Assembly: GCA_038501625.1 (NCBI GenBank)
Contig: JAZAYU010000079.1
Coordinates: forward strand, 372,001 to 436,000
DNA: 64,000 nucleotides
Direction: 5' to 3'
DNA from: Corbicula japonica
Lineage: Eukaryota > Mollusca > Bivalvia > Venerida > Cyrenidae
Part shown: in pieces, positions 1 to 10,529 of the stretch
How the letters are laid out: the number at the start of each line of letters is the position of its first letter
How positions within the stretch are numbered: position 1 is the first letter of the stretch
Notes under the pieces: generated by a model
Seen by the model: only the letters and a program-made list of their open reading frames with translations
The model's database searches: none
Told to the model about the DNA's origin: nothing
Translations under genes and position numbers: made by a program

Positions 1-80
1 CAACATTCATTATCAATGTGACTGATTCTATACAACTTAGGTTTTGTAACCCATGACACCCACTCACTATAGTTACTAAC

Positions 81-224
81 CCTGACAAATGATGGAAAGC
101 TCTGGCCATAGTAAGCCACTCTGTAATACGCTGGATCCTGTCGAGGGTAGAATGTGTCTCGTTGTGATGGGTCATCTCCCGGAACACCTTCCAATATCTT
201 CTCATAGAACTGTGCCTCTTGTTT
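81..224 (-). CDS. DOCK3/4: DOCK exon 14: DHR2 lobe A/B junction with extra loop, 48 residues
   Basis: The 144-bp exon has acceptor cccattacag and donor gttagt, phase 0 at both ends. It encodes KQEAQFYEKILEGVPGDDPS, then QRDTFYPRQDPAYYRVAYYG and QSFPSFVR. The A.FYE.I and Y.RV.YYG..FP.F.R landmarks fix it at the start of DHR2 lobe B. Between them this gene has about 22 residues where DOCK1 has about nine. The rest of DHR2, including the nucleotide sensor, lies below position 1. Confidence 0.92.
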
Positions 225-325
225 CTGTAATGGGTTCAAAAAGCTGTAACAGTCATTTGGTCATTAACAAACAAGTTACTGCTTACAAAAATTCTTTACC
301 CTTTCTATAGGTTTCAAAAGATTAC

Positions 326-530
326 TTAAAATATGTGTTTCCTGCATTTGCTACTAGTGTAGATGAAGATCAGCCAGCACATCCATGCCATCTCATCTGG
401 ATCTACACTGGTCGCATCTTGGTAAGAAAAAACAGAATGAATCTAAAAGCAAACAGTGTAGATTCTGATCAGACAGCACAGATGTTCCCATGGGTTTACA
501 GCCATGCCCTGGAGCAAAAATTTAATACAG
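326..530. mobile_element. P1 foldback MITE copy 1 (diverged)
   Basis: It carries the paired P1 core motifs GTGTAGAT.AAGATCAGCC and GTGTAGATTCTGATCAGAC, with TTAA near each edge but worn ends. The P1 consensus, best seen at 17820-18061, is TTAA, CCCTTTACTCCATATATAC, two arms of CAGTGTAGATCCAGATCAG repeated in inverted order, then GGAGTAAAGGG and TTAA. CCC ends on a TTAA target suggest a piggyBac-mobilised MITE (inference). Confidence 0.7.
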
Positions 531-617
531 TAGACTGATTCTGACAATACTTCAAGAATAGAGTAAAAACATTTTATATCAACATTTTAACAAAACTACT
601 CAAATCACTCTTATCTG

Positions 618-861
618 TTAACCCTTTCCACAATAGACAAGGCTTTTTTTCATGGGCAAACAGTTTAGATCCAGATCATCCAGCACATTTGTGCCATCTG
701 ATCAGGATTGAAACTGTTTGCTTTTAGATTTATCAGATTATTTCCGACCAAAAGATTAACACTGTAGATCAAGATCAGAATCTGATGAAACAGAAGTGGC
801 TGATCTGGATCTAAACTGGTCACTTATGTGATAAAAGGCATATATATGGAGTAAAGGGTAA
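618..861. mobile_element. P1 foldback MITE copy 2
   Basis: TTAACCCTTTCCACAATAG at the left and GGAGTAAAGGGTAAA at the right bound the inverted GATCCAGATCA arms. It lies immediately downstream of DOCK exon 13 and upstream of exon 14. Confidence 0.85.
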
Positions 862-892
862 AAGAAATCTACAAAAATCCAGCTGATATTAC

Positions 893-979
893 CAGTATGT
901 CACTAAGTTTCTTGTAGTCTAGGTTTCTCTCATAGTACTCAGCGAGGTCCTTGCACAATGGAAGGGCATACTCCCACAC
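893..979 (-). CDS. DOCK3/4: DOCK exon 13: DHR2 lobe A, 29 residues
   Basis: The 87-bp exon has acceptor ctttttTag and donor gtaata, phase 0 at both ends. It encodes VWEYALPLCKDLAEYYERNL, then DYKKLSDIL. The spacing of Y-DY-LS has no extra residue, as in DOCK3/4; DOCK1 has one more. A P1 foldback element ends 32 bp past the donor. Confidence 0.94.
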
Positions 980-1215
980 CTAAAAAAGGCATAACACAGG
1001 TATTATCAATTCATCTTGATGTAGAAATAGTCCTTTAAGTCAATCAAAACTTAAAAACACTGCTCAACTAAAGGAAATCTATAACTTCTATGGAATGAGA
1101 GTATTTACCTTGTATAACCTGCTACAAAATTTCCTGTTATCCCTTTCTTACTTCCAGGAGTGGAACACTTCCTTTTCCAAGGGAGTTAACAACAATTAGG
1201 GAAAGTCAGAGTTAC

Positions 1216-1458
1216 CTTTCCCTTATCAAAGCAGTTGATAATCTGCATGTAGAGGGCCTCTTTACGATCTCTCTCCTTCTCTTGCTTGTATCCCATCTCC
1301 TCGGGCATAGTGTTATCACTCCACTTGAGCACTTTGGCATACAGCTGTAGCGTAAGACCAGCTTCCGCATGGTTGCTCGCCAACATGTGTAGATTGTGAA
1401 GTTTGTTAACATAACGGATGTACATTTCTTCTCTGTCAATTTCATGGTCATAGAAATT
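1216..1458 (-). CDS. DOCK3/4: DOCK exon 12: DHR2 lobe A, 81 residues
   Basis: The 243-bp exon has acceptor ctttttTcaag and donor gtaact, phase 0 at both ends. It encodes NFYDHEIDREEMYIRYVNKL, HNLHMLASNHAEAGLTLQLY, AKVLKWSDNTMPEEMGY and KEALYMQIINCFDKGK. This is the DHR2 dimerisation lobe (REEMYIRY..KL..LH, TEAA.TLLLYA.LLKWSD). A T-to-G change relative to the usual AA.TL gives AGLTLQL here. Confidence 0.96.
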
Positions 1459-1604
1459 CTTGAAAAAAGGAAATAACATATGAACAGGGTGTGATTTGAG
1501 TTCTACAGTCAACTTTAAATAAAAATAACAAATGTCATAAAATAAACATCTGTTTCTAGCTGAAAGAATCCAATCAGCTGCAACTGAGCCCTAACCAACC
1601 ACTT

Positions 1605-1863
1605 TACTTCATGGAATATGGATGATATCACAAGAGTGAACAGTGTGTAGATCCAGATCAGATGCTATATCCATGTCATCCGTTCAGGATCTACACTGAA
1701 AAGACCAGATGACACTGATGTCTGATCAGGTACTACACTGTCTTCATTTAGATTCATAAAGTTATTTTCACCAAGAACCACCCAATAAAGATCCTAATCA
1801 AACGGCAGAATGTGTACTATCCACCCATAGGAAAACAGCTGTATGCATCGAGTAAAATGTTAA
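1605..1863. mobile_element. P1 foldback MITE copy 3
   Basis: It contains GTGTAGATCCAGATCAGATG, inverted GATCAGGTACTACACTG and a terminal GAGTAAAATGTTAA. The left terminus is eroded. Confidence 0.7.
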
Positions 1864-1880
1864 TCCTTTAATACATATTT

Positions 1881-2047
1881 AACAAATAAAACATGGCATT
1901 GAGGACAATATGCAAGTTTACGGACTGGTTGGTCAGACTGAGGAAGGTATATGGCCCGAAGCGCAGCTGAGGGCCATATACCTTCCGAGGTCTGACCAAC
2001 CAGTCCGTAAACTTGCATATTGCCCTCAATGCCATGTTTTATTTGTT
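1881..2047. repeat. Long hairpin, about 77-bp arms
   Basis: The left arm starting AACAAATAAAACATGGCATT and running to GGTATATGGCC is matched by the reverse complement GGCCATATACCTTCC to GCCATGTTTTATTTGTT. The arms are separated by a loop of about 13 nt (GAAGCGCAGCTGA). The arms differ at only a few positions. This is a foldback element, or the terminal part of one, distinct from P1 and F2. The open frame starting at 2013 is an accident of the arm. Confidence 0.8.
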
Positions 2048-2409
2048 ATATTATACCGAATCTAAATTCTTTCATATCTTTTGTTGCTGTCATTTTTACT
2101 ATAATTTGCTTTTAAATAATAATTTGATTTGTTCAGTGTGTAAAAAATCCCATACAGATTTTTTATTATTTACAAGCCATCAGGCATATAAAGCACGCCT
2201 TTTACTATTCCATTTTTGTTAATCAAATTAAATATTACTAGGCAACAGACCCGCACTTTATAAGATAATTATTCTTATATTAGATTCTGAAGGAATCAAA
2301 AACGGTCAATATAAGAATTATGGACCGGATAGCCGGTCAATATGCGATTTATGGACTGGATGACGTCATATTAAATACAGAAGGGCTTATGCAAATGAGG
2401 TATAATATT

Positions 2410-2594
2410 ATAACATATTATCACATGTTCGAACAGTGTAGATGCAGATCTGCCAAAACATCTGATCAAGATCTGCAATGTTCGCTTTTTGGTCCGAACT
2501 TAATAAATTAAAAAGCTAGCAGTGTAGATGTTGTGCTGATCTAGATCTAAAATGTTTGCCTGTGCAATAAAAGTTTATATATGGAGAAAAGGTT
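2410..2594. mobile_element. P1 foldback MITE copy 4
   Basis: It has GAACAGTGTAGATGCAGATC, then CTGATCTAGATCT and a right end TATGGAGAAAAGGTTA. The left TIR is missing. Confidence 0.7.
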
Positions 2595-2623
2595 ACAGCT
2601 TTAATAGTTTTAAGGTTACTTAC

Positions 2624-2684
2624 AAGAAGATTAAATGTGCAGTGCATCCGCTTGTCCTTGTTTTCATCTCCATCAACAACTTGT
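2624..2684 (-). CDS. DOCK3/4: DOCK exon 11: DHR2 lobe A, 20 residues
   Basis: The small 61-bp exon has acceptor tattgcag and donor gtaagt. It supplies the third base of Arg, then QVVDGDENKDKRMHCTFNLL, ending in phase 0. It joins directly to NFYDHEID in the next exon, reproducing the family sequence NLLNFYK.EI. Confidence 0.92.
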
Positions 2685-2875
2685 CTGCAATAAACAAAAT
2701 CAAATATGTTCAAATGTTGCCAGTCAGGACCTATATTTTCATGAACTCTCTTGAAATTTACTGCAAATTTGATTTTCCTTTCTGGAGCTATTACTTACAA
2801 ATACTGAGAGACCAATGTCTAAAATGATGAGTTCAGACTCATGCTTAGTAATTCAATAGAACATGTTTCAGCTTC

Positions 2876-3080
2876 AGTTAATCCCATGTGCAACCCAAGT
2901 AGATCCAGATCATCCTGCACACCTGCCCAGTCACATCAGAATCTACACAGCTCACTATCAGTTGCATTTGGTTATTTCTGACAAAGAAGAGAACAGATCT
3001 TATGGGATGGATGTGCTGGCTGATCTGGATCTACACTGTGCCCATGTGATAACAAGGTGTATTCATGGTGTAATAAGTTA
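2876..3080. mobile_element. P1 foldback MITE copy 5
   Basis: TTAATCCCATGTGCAACC begins the copy. AAGTAGATCCAGATCATCC and CTGATCTGGATCTACACTGT are the inverted cores. It ends ATTCATGGTGTAATAAGTTA. Confidence 0.75.
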
Positions 3081-3594
3081 AAAGTTTACTTTATCTCCAT
3101 CTATATACTTTTATATATAGAACAAGTTTGTTTTACTAAACACTCACCTTTCAACCTTCCAATTAACTCATTTTATAGCAAATTATAAAATCTTTCACCT
3201 TTCTTGTTCCTAATGAATTACATTTTCTGCTATTTTCTGGTCCTAATTAGACTAAAAAGCAACATCTAACAGCAAAGAATAAACAGACAGAAGCAATTTC
3301 ACAATCAATTATATCTGAAATTGGAATCACGAAAAAACTAGAAATTAGAATTTCATGATCAATTATTTCTGAAATCGCGAGTCTTATCACCTAGTTGGCA
3401 GCAGCGGCAGCAGAAGCTGAATAAAAACAAAACGCTGGTTCCCATCTCCTATCACTTAATTACAGAATTGTTTAGGCCTGTTTACCTTTTCCTCATCAAT
3501 ACTGACACTTTGATTAAGCTAGAAAGTTCTTTCATTAAGTTAACCAGAATTTTGTCCTGGAAATGTGTTTTACATTCTTACCCTAATATTGTTT

Positions 3595-3935
3595 CAAAGA
3601 GTGTATGACCAGTGCAGATCCAGATCAGCTGTCACATCTGTGCTGTCAGATCTGAATCTACACCTAATTAATCTAAAATGAAAGAACATAGATCCTGATC
3701 AGGGCTGAAGGTTATAAAACTGAGTTTGGAAACCAGTCTCAAATCTCAAGCATCTGATTGGCTGAAATGGCGACCAGTCGCCATTTCAGCCAATCAAATG
3801 CTTGAGATTTGAGACTGGTTTCCATGCTCAGCTTTATAACCTTGGGCACAGATGTCAGATGTGCTGACTTATCTACATTGGATCTACATTATTTGCCCAT
3901 GCAGGTGAGGTGTATCTTAGGAGAAAAGAGTTAAT
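3595..3935. mobile_element. P1 copy 6 interrupted by an F2 palindrome
   Basis: P1 sequence runs CAGTGCAGATCCAGATCAGC to GATCCTGATCAG. It stops at about 3702 and resumes at about 3847 with ACAGATGTCAGATGTGCTG to GGAGAAAAGAGTTAA. The intervening 145 bp is a complete F2 element, so F2 inserted after P1. Confidence 0.8.
3703..3846. mobile_element. F2 palindromic MITE copy 1
   Basis: F2 consensus: GCCCAAGAT, TATAAAACTGAG.TTGG, ACCAGTCTCAAATCTCAAGC, ATCTGATTGGCTGAAATGG, GACCAGTCGCC and then the exact reverse complement back to ATCTTGGGC. This copy is an almost perfect palindrome centred near 3779 and sits inside a P1 copy. Confidence 0.85.
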
Positions 3936-3936
3936 T

Positions 3937-5345
3937 TAACAGATTTTAGTAACATTTCAACAGAAATTTTATGTTAAGCATTTCTTGAGTTTCTCTTCAT
4001 CATAAACAACAAGCAGTTTTCTATGTACAAGTAAACCATGTTTTTGTTGTTTTTTTTGTTTGCTTTTTTTGACCCTAAGGAATATTAACGTTTTGAGTTG
4101 ATCCATTCTTTTCAGTGATATCTAACATATTTTATAGTTTATCTTTTTTTCACGTTCTTTTAATATAAAATAGATAATTTTGTTAAAGATCTTGATAGTA
4201 TACTGCAAGAAATGTCACAAGTTGAAGACTGATTTGATCATGGCATGGCTCTTTTTATGTCTTTAATACTATTCGCAGAAGCTTATTTACATGATATCAT
4301 CAATAAACCATCATTTACATATCAAACCATTGTATAACCTTCTTTATTTATATATTGTAACAATAGTTCTGCATGTAAGTGACAAAATGCAAAATACCAT
4401 TTGACAGGTTAGGTACCCATGAAAACCTAGACAGACTAAATCTTTTCCAATCAGCTGCATAAAAGGTATTTCAGTTTAACAACTTTGGACATTTTTCAAG
4501 CAAAATCTTACCGTAACATAGCTTGATATGCTTTCTGAGTCACCATCTTGCGACAAAATGCCTTCGTCAACACCATTATGCCAAGTATTGTTTTAGCACT
4601 ATATAGTTAAAACCAAGTCAATGCAGCCAGCAAAAAATTGTATCACAAACACTAGAATTCTACACACAAATTGTATCATTCCATGTCTCTGATTCAATTT
4701 AAACAAAGTTTCAAATCTAACAACTTCGTTTTATGTGCAGTCATTATAAGAGCCTGTCATGCAAATGGCAGAAAAGTATGAACTGTTATCAAACCACTTA
4801 AGACTGAGTTTAATGCTTTTTTTTTCATCGAAATTTGTCGCCGCCCAGTCAAACTGTAGCAGAAGACAAGTGATGCAGCTTGAGATTGGCATCACGAAAA
4901 TACCTCTATTAAGTGATGTAGGAAGTACGCAATCACACAGAGTTTAATAATTTCCTGAATTACATTCTACAACGCCTTGTAATTTGTTAATATGATATAG
5001 TGCTCTTGAGCCTTCAGGATCAAGTTTCGAAGTGCAAAAACATAATTATAGGCTCTCTAGAAAAACCTATTTAGCTAGACAGAGTCGTTATATTATTTAA
5101 TGTTCATTTCATGTTATCTCATCAGTAACTTACTTGTATCAAAATAGTAAAATACTACAAATCTAATCCTGGTAAACAAGTTTTTGTTTTTTTTCGGCGT
5201 TAGCTGTCTAAGCTCACTTTTGATCTAGTTTTTCGACCAATGAAATATTGTTAATAAAACTTATTATGCAGCGGGAAAATCAAATAGATTATTTTGATTG
5301 GTTATTAGTGGGTCTCGTTAATGCTTACCGTAACGATTTTTATAT
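3937..5345. other. Unassigned AT-rich intron
   Basis: This is DOCK intron 10 sequence. I see T-rich runs (about 4040-4075, 5190) and no coding, tandem or terminal-repeat structure that I can support. Confidence 0.6.
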
Positions 5346-5349
5346 TGTG

Positions 5350-5512
5350 TGTTAGTATTTACATGGCACTTATATGTTCGGGCATTTTCGTTTTTAAATG
5401 CGATAATTGTATTGGAGAAAAAGATATTTATGGTATAAATAACCAGTTAAGTCAATTGATGGTTTAAATACGATTTTATATGGAATATTCATGGGTGTCA
5501 GGTAAACACTCG
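5350..5512. mobile_element. Short TIR MITE, family M3, copy 1
   Basis: TGTTAGTATTTACATGGCAC at the left is matched in inverse by GGGTGTCAGGTAAACACT at the right. A second copy with better ends lies at 41768-41945. The autonomous partner is unknown. Confidence 0.45.
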
Positions 5513-5622
5513 AGTACAATACACAGTGTAAAACGACAGAGAAGTGCAGATATTTCTGGTTCTTACTGGTTCCTTTCTAGTTCCTTTGATACTGATTGTT
5601 AATTTCAATTCCAGACATTCAA

Positions 5623-5694
5623 ATCGCCTTGGTGTAGTGGTTATCACACTCGCCTCTCAAGCAGATGCCCCGGGTTCAATACTCGGGAGGGACA
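5623..5694 (+). tRNA. tRNA-Glu(CTC)-like sequence, probably a pseudogene
   Basis: It is 72 nt, the normal tRNA length. It has an A box TGGTGTAGTGG, a seven-base loop CTCTCAA that would present anticodon CTC, a B box GGTTCAATACT in a pairable T arm (CCGGG/CTCGG), and a TTTTTT run two bases after the end. Acceptor (ATCGCCT against GAGGGAC) and anticodon-stem pairing are poor. It is therefore more likely a decayed tRNA or a SINE head than a working gene. Confidence 0.4.
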
Positions 5695-5699
5695 CTTTT

Positions 5700-6640
5700 T
5701 TTAAGTTAGTTTACGTAAAAGTTGGTAAATTTCGCTCTTGTAACAAGTTGTTATTATTTTCATTTATTGTATTTTAATAACATTTATTCGTCATTAGTAC
5801 TAACTCTACAAGAGGTATTTTATTGAAACTGAATAAATGTACAGTTAATGTTAGACATTCTTCTTTAATCGACGTATTATCACCAGACGAAATTTTTGCA
5901 CGCTCTTTATTTCTTTCTTTCTTATATATAAAATCTTTTCCATCAACGCCGTTTATCTTTTTTAAAGATATTTCTTGTTTAAATTACAGAGATAACTAGT
6001 TTGTGAAATCTATAACTTTTATTCAGATTTTTAAATGATATAGTCATCATTTCAGAAACAGGTATTTTACATTTTTAGTATCATTTTCCTGTACAAAGAT
6101 CAGTTTACTGAAAATCAAAATTTATGGCTTGTGTTGATAATGTTGTACAGTAACTGTTGCATGAAGTGCTTTAATTACACAAATTTTTATTTATTAAAAA
6201 GACTGTTGTATCAATAAATGTCAGAACTTTGAAAATCATTGTGATCTATAGAGTTACCTTGATTAAAATCTTCTCCAGAAGTATTTTTATTATTATTTAT
6301 TTCATGGTTTGATGGCAAAGCAAACATTGCGATACCACACCTGCTGAGCAGTGAGCATCAACAATGTATAACAGTTGTTTTTTATCTCCTTCATGTGATA
6401 TCATACCATTATCTTAATATAAACATTATTATTTGTATTATCTTGAATATGATCTTCATGTATATAATATGTTAGTATTGATGATTCCTGCCTGATTACT
6501 GTAATTCTATTCACAATATGGACAAATATCCAACATAGAACTATTTTTTCTGCAATTTGGAAGTCTGGCCCATGTTCTACCATATGGTAAAGCTTTTCTC
6601 ACAAAGGAGAAGTAATTGTTATCTAAACAAAACTGATCTG
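5700..6640. other. Unassigned intron
   Basis: AT-rich sequence with no supportable gene, tandem repeat or terminal inverted repeats. Confidence 0.5.
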
Positions 6641-6679
6641 TGCCTACATTTGTGTAAACGCAAGTTATTAGTCACTGTT

Positions 6680-7060
6680 TAGCATTATGTCGACAATTTG
6701 GGTCTACACTAGGGGCAATGTCAGTTTATAGCCTCTATCGTTAGAACTATTGTTATGGGTATACACTAATGGGATGCATTTTTATACTGCCTGTATAATT
6801 ATAAGAAGATGACAAGAGTCTACACTGGATGAAATATGATTTTATACCATCTGGGTAGTGCCAAATTGATCTGGGTGTAGCGAATGTATGAGTTTATAGC
6901 CCAAGCTGAGAAATACCAAGAAAGCCTTGGTCTATACTCGTAGAAATTTCAGTTTATACCCCACCATTAGTACTTAATTGATCTGGATCTATACTGGTAT
7001 AAATGCAAGTTTTAACCCCCTGTTAAGCATAACTGAATAAACCTGGGTCTTCTCAGTTTA
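6680..7060 (+). repeat. Diverged minisatellite, period about 57 bp
   Basis: About six copies of a unit containing GGGTCTACACTGG.ATAAAT, AGTTTATACCCC and TTAGTACTTAATTGAT are seen (for example at about 6703, 6760, 6815, 6930 and 6985). Copies differ strongly from each other, so the array is old. Confidence 0.6.
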
Positions 7061-7329
7061 AAGGATGACTGTCAAAAATGAAGACCCTTTAGAATTATAT
7101 TTTTAACTCAGGGTAACTGCAATTAATTTCCTTCCTTATAAATTATGATATTATTATAACATAGGTTACAGTGAATTTTCTCTAACAAGAACAAGCACCT
7201 GACCCATCTGAAAGGAAAGCGACTTGAAAACTCTCTGGCAACCATTAACTTCCAACCTCAGCATGTTGTGTACAGAGTTATGACAACAATAAATTAAAAT
7301 CTGGAAGCTATAACATTTTCAGGAAACTA

Positions 7330-8914
7330 GACCTTTTTTGTGAAAAACGCATGTCTCCCCTCTGCGCCGCAGCCCCCCTGCGCCCAGACCCCGGTGACCT
7401 TGACCTTTGACCTACTGATCCCATAATCAATAGGGTTCTTCTACTCAATAAGGGCTATTACCCTATTTAGTTTGAAACCTCTGGGTCAAGCGGTACTCCA
7501 GTAATTGACCGGATACGGGTTTTACTCATCGGGGCCCCTGTGATCTTGACCTTTCACTTACTGACCCCAAAATCAATAGGAGTCCTCTACTCAATAAGGA
7601 CATCCATCGTATGAAGTTTGAATGGTCTGGGTAAAATAGAACTCCTATTATTGAGTGGAAACGGTTTTCACTCTTCAGGCCCCTTTGACCTTGACCTTTG
7701 ACCTACTGACCCCAAAATCAATAGGGTTCTTCTAATCAAAAAGGGCTATCACCATATGCATTTTGAAGGCTGTGGGTCAAACGGTACTCCAGTTATTGAG
7801 CGGAAACGGTTTTCACTCTTTAGGCCCCTGTGACCTTGACCTTTGACCTACTGACCCCAAAACCAATAGCGTTCTTCTACTTTATAATGGCTATCAACCT
7901 ATGAAGTTTGAAGTCCCTGGGTCAAAGGGTACTCAAGTTATGGAGCAGAAACAATTTTCACTCTTCGGGCCCCTGTGACCTTGACCTTTGACCTACTGAC
8001 ATCAAAATCAATAGGGTTCTTCTACTCAATAAGGGCTGTCATCCTATGAAGTTTGAAGGATCTGGGTCAAAGGGTACTCGAAATATTGAGCGGAAATGGT
8101 TTTCACTCTTCGGGACCCTGTGACCTTGACCTTTGACTGACTGACCCCAAAATCAGTAGGGTTCTTCTACTCAATAAGGGCTATCACCCTATGAAGTTTG
8201 AAGGCTCTGGGTCAAAGGGTACTCAAATTATTGAGCGGAAACGGTTTTCACTCTTTGGGTCACTGTGACCTTGACCTTTGACCTACTGACCCCAAAATCA
8301 ATAGGGTTCTTCTTCTCAATAAGGACTATCATCCTATGAAGTTTGAAGGCTCTGGGTCAAAGGGTACTCGAGTTATTGAGCGGAAACGGTTTTCACTCTT
8401 CGGTTCACTGTGACCTTGACCTTTGACCTACTGACCCCAAAATCAATAGGGTTCTTCTTCTCAACAAGGGCTATCATCCTATGAAGTTTGGAGGCTCTGG
8501 GTCAAAGGGTACTCGAGTTATTGAGCGGAAATAGTTTTCACTCTTCAGGTCACTGTGACCTTGACCTTTGACCTACTGACCCCAAAATCAATAGGGTTCT
8601 TCTACTCAATAAGGGCTATCATCCTATGAAGTTTGGAGGCTCTGGGTCAAAGGGTACTCGAGTTATTGAGCAGAAACGGTTTTCACTCTTCGGGTCACTG
8701 TGACCTTGACCTTTGACCTACTGACCCCAAAATCAATAGGGTTCTTCTACTCAATAAGGGCTATCACCCTATGAAGTTTGAAGGCTCTGGGTCAAAGGGT
8801 ACTCGAGTTATTGAGCGGAAACGAAGTGTGACAGACGGACTGACGGACAGGCGGACAGACAGACAGACGGACAGGGCAAAAACAATATGTCTCCCAGAGG
8901 GGGGGAAGACATAA
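7330..8914 (+). mobile_element. Tandem-core element A: ten 144-bp units
   Basis: The element begins at AAACTAGACC and ATGTCTCCCC. It then runs through ten units whose start is GTGACCTTGACCTTTGACCT (about 7391, 7540, 7687, 7831, 7975, 8119, 8263, 8407, 8551, 8697). A GACAGACGGAC-type tail follows at about 8829-8872, and it ends with a small palindrome CTCCC..GGGGGGAAGACATAAT. A repeat core with a fixed head and a hairpin-like tail fits bivalve pearl/Helitron-type non-autonomous elements (inference). Confidence 0.85.
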
Positions 8915-9129
8915 TAAAATGCGGGTCTCTAGTTAACAAGGGGGTGTTGCCACCAGTTTCTGGTGTTTCTTTCTTGCAGCTGTAAATAAATTTTTATTTC
9001 TTCCTTCTGGTATATACATGTAATTTGCCAATTACTAACAGTTGCTCTAAAACTAGGGTTTTAATGGATCCACAATAAATCTCAATAAATGTAAAGAAAT
9101 GTAAATAGCCAGTAAAGACCATCAACTGA

Positions 9130-9740
9130 AACCAAATAATTACCTGGTTGAATATAAATGACCAGTGTAGACTCTTATTGAACCCCATTCACTATCTTGT
9201 TGAATGTGGTAAATCAGTGTAGACTGTAGACCCCCAATGCTCTATTTAGATAACCAGTTTACACCTAACCAGTTTTCACCCTCAACTTTAATAATTATCT
9301 TGTTAAATGCTGATAACCACCCAAATTATTTCCATATTTTCTAGTTTGAATGTAGGCAACTAGTAGACTTCACCTTCGATTTACTTTAATGACTAACCAG
9401 TTGAATAAGAAAACCCACATTACACCTTCAATGGTTATAATAAGACTGGTTGAAAGAAGTTACATGTAGATCCTAAATTCATCTTAATCACTGTCTTGTT
9501 GTGTGTAGATAACAAGTGTAGACCCTTAATTGTACAATAATCATAATCAGGTATAACAAAGATAAGTGTAGATCTTTAATCTACCTTAATTATAAATTGC
9601 TTAATATAGATCACATGTGTAGACCCTCATCTTATCATAAAAAATTATCTTGCTGAATGTAGATAACTACAGAAGAACTTCTTACTCTAGTGACTATCAT
9701 GTTCATAGAAGATAACTGTGTAGACCCTAGTAAACTGTCG
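9130..9740 (+). repeat. Diverged minisatellite, period about 60 bp
   Basis: Recurring AGTGTAGACCCTTAATT, CTTAAT.ACTATCTTGTTGAATGT and AGATAAC blocks are spaced at about 60 bp (for example at 9165, 9213, 9480, 9520, 9570, 9622). Period and phase drift, so copy number is uncertain (8-10). Confidence 0.55.
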
Positions 9741-9744
9741 ATAG

Positions 9745-10170
9745 AAGTCTCTACTGTTAATATTTCAAGAACAATGAAAGCATATACCATAACATATTTT
9801 GGAGTATGTAAAACATTTTAGTTGAACAGCAAAATGCAGTAAGACGAAGTCATTTAATGCAAATAAATTCAAGAGGATGGGTCATTGTTGACTGCTGGGT
9901 ACAGCATAAAATGTTACTAATACCTTGTTTTACACTAGATAAATGGCTTTGTGCAGTTTGAACAAATTTACATTGTCATTGTGTGTCAAAGTAAGTTAGA
10001 TATCAAATAAAGGATGAGACAGATTAGGCTTTTTCAAAGTTAAATACAGTCATAAATAAGCTGTAAACAGAAAATTAACTGAACTCAAATTTCATACAAA
10101 CTATTGAACCCATTTACTGATTAAGGTTTAAATGGTTTCAATTAAAAATAGCATGATTAAGTTCAGCAGC
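9745..10170. other. Unassigned intron
   Basis: No open frame, array or terminal repeat is recognised here. Confidence 0.5.
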
Positions 10171-10175
10171 AGACT

Positions 10176-10529
10176 TTAACTATTTCCTCCATATTAAAAC
10201 CTTTATGGCATGGGCAAACAGTGTAGATCCAGATCACATCGTACACCTGTGCCATCTTATCAGGATCTACACTGTTTGCTTTTTTATTTATTAGGTTATT
10301 TCTGACCAAAAAGCAAACAGTGCAGACCCTGATCAGACAAAAAAGAACAAGGGAGGGGTCAGAAATTATTAAACAAACTCAACTTTGGTGTATTTGATTC
10401 ATTAGGTTATTTTTTACCAAAATGTGACCAGTGCAGATCCAGATCAGACGGCATGGTTGTGAGGGCTGATCTGGTTCTACACTGGTCTTATGACGCGTAA
10501 AAATGCATATATATGGAGGAAAGGGTTAA
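10176..10529. mobile_element. P1 copy 7, enlarged or double
   Basis: TTAACTATTTCCTCCATATT at the left and GGAGGAAAGGGTTAA at the right bound 354 bp, longer than the usual 240. Arm motifs occur more often than in a normal copy (about 10216, 10260, 10316, 10430, 10470). Either two overlapping copies or an insertion is likely. Confidence 0.75.
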
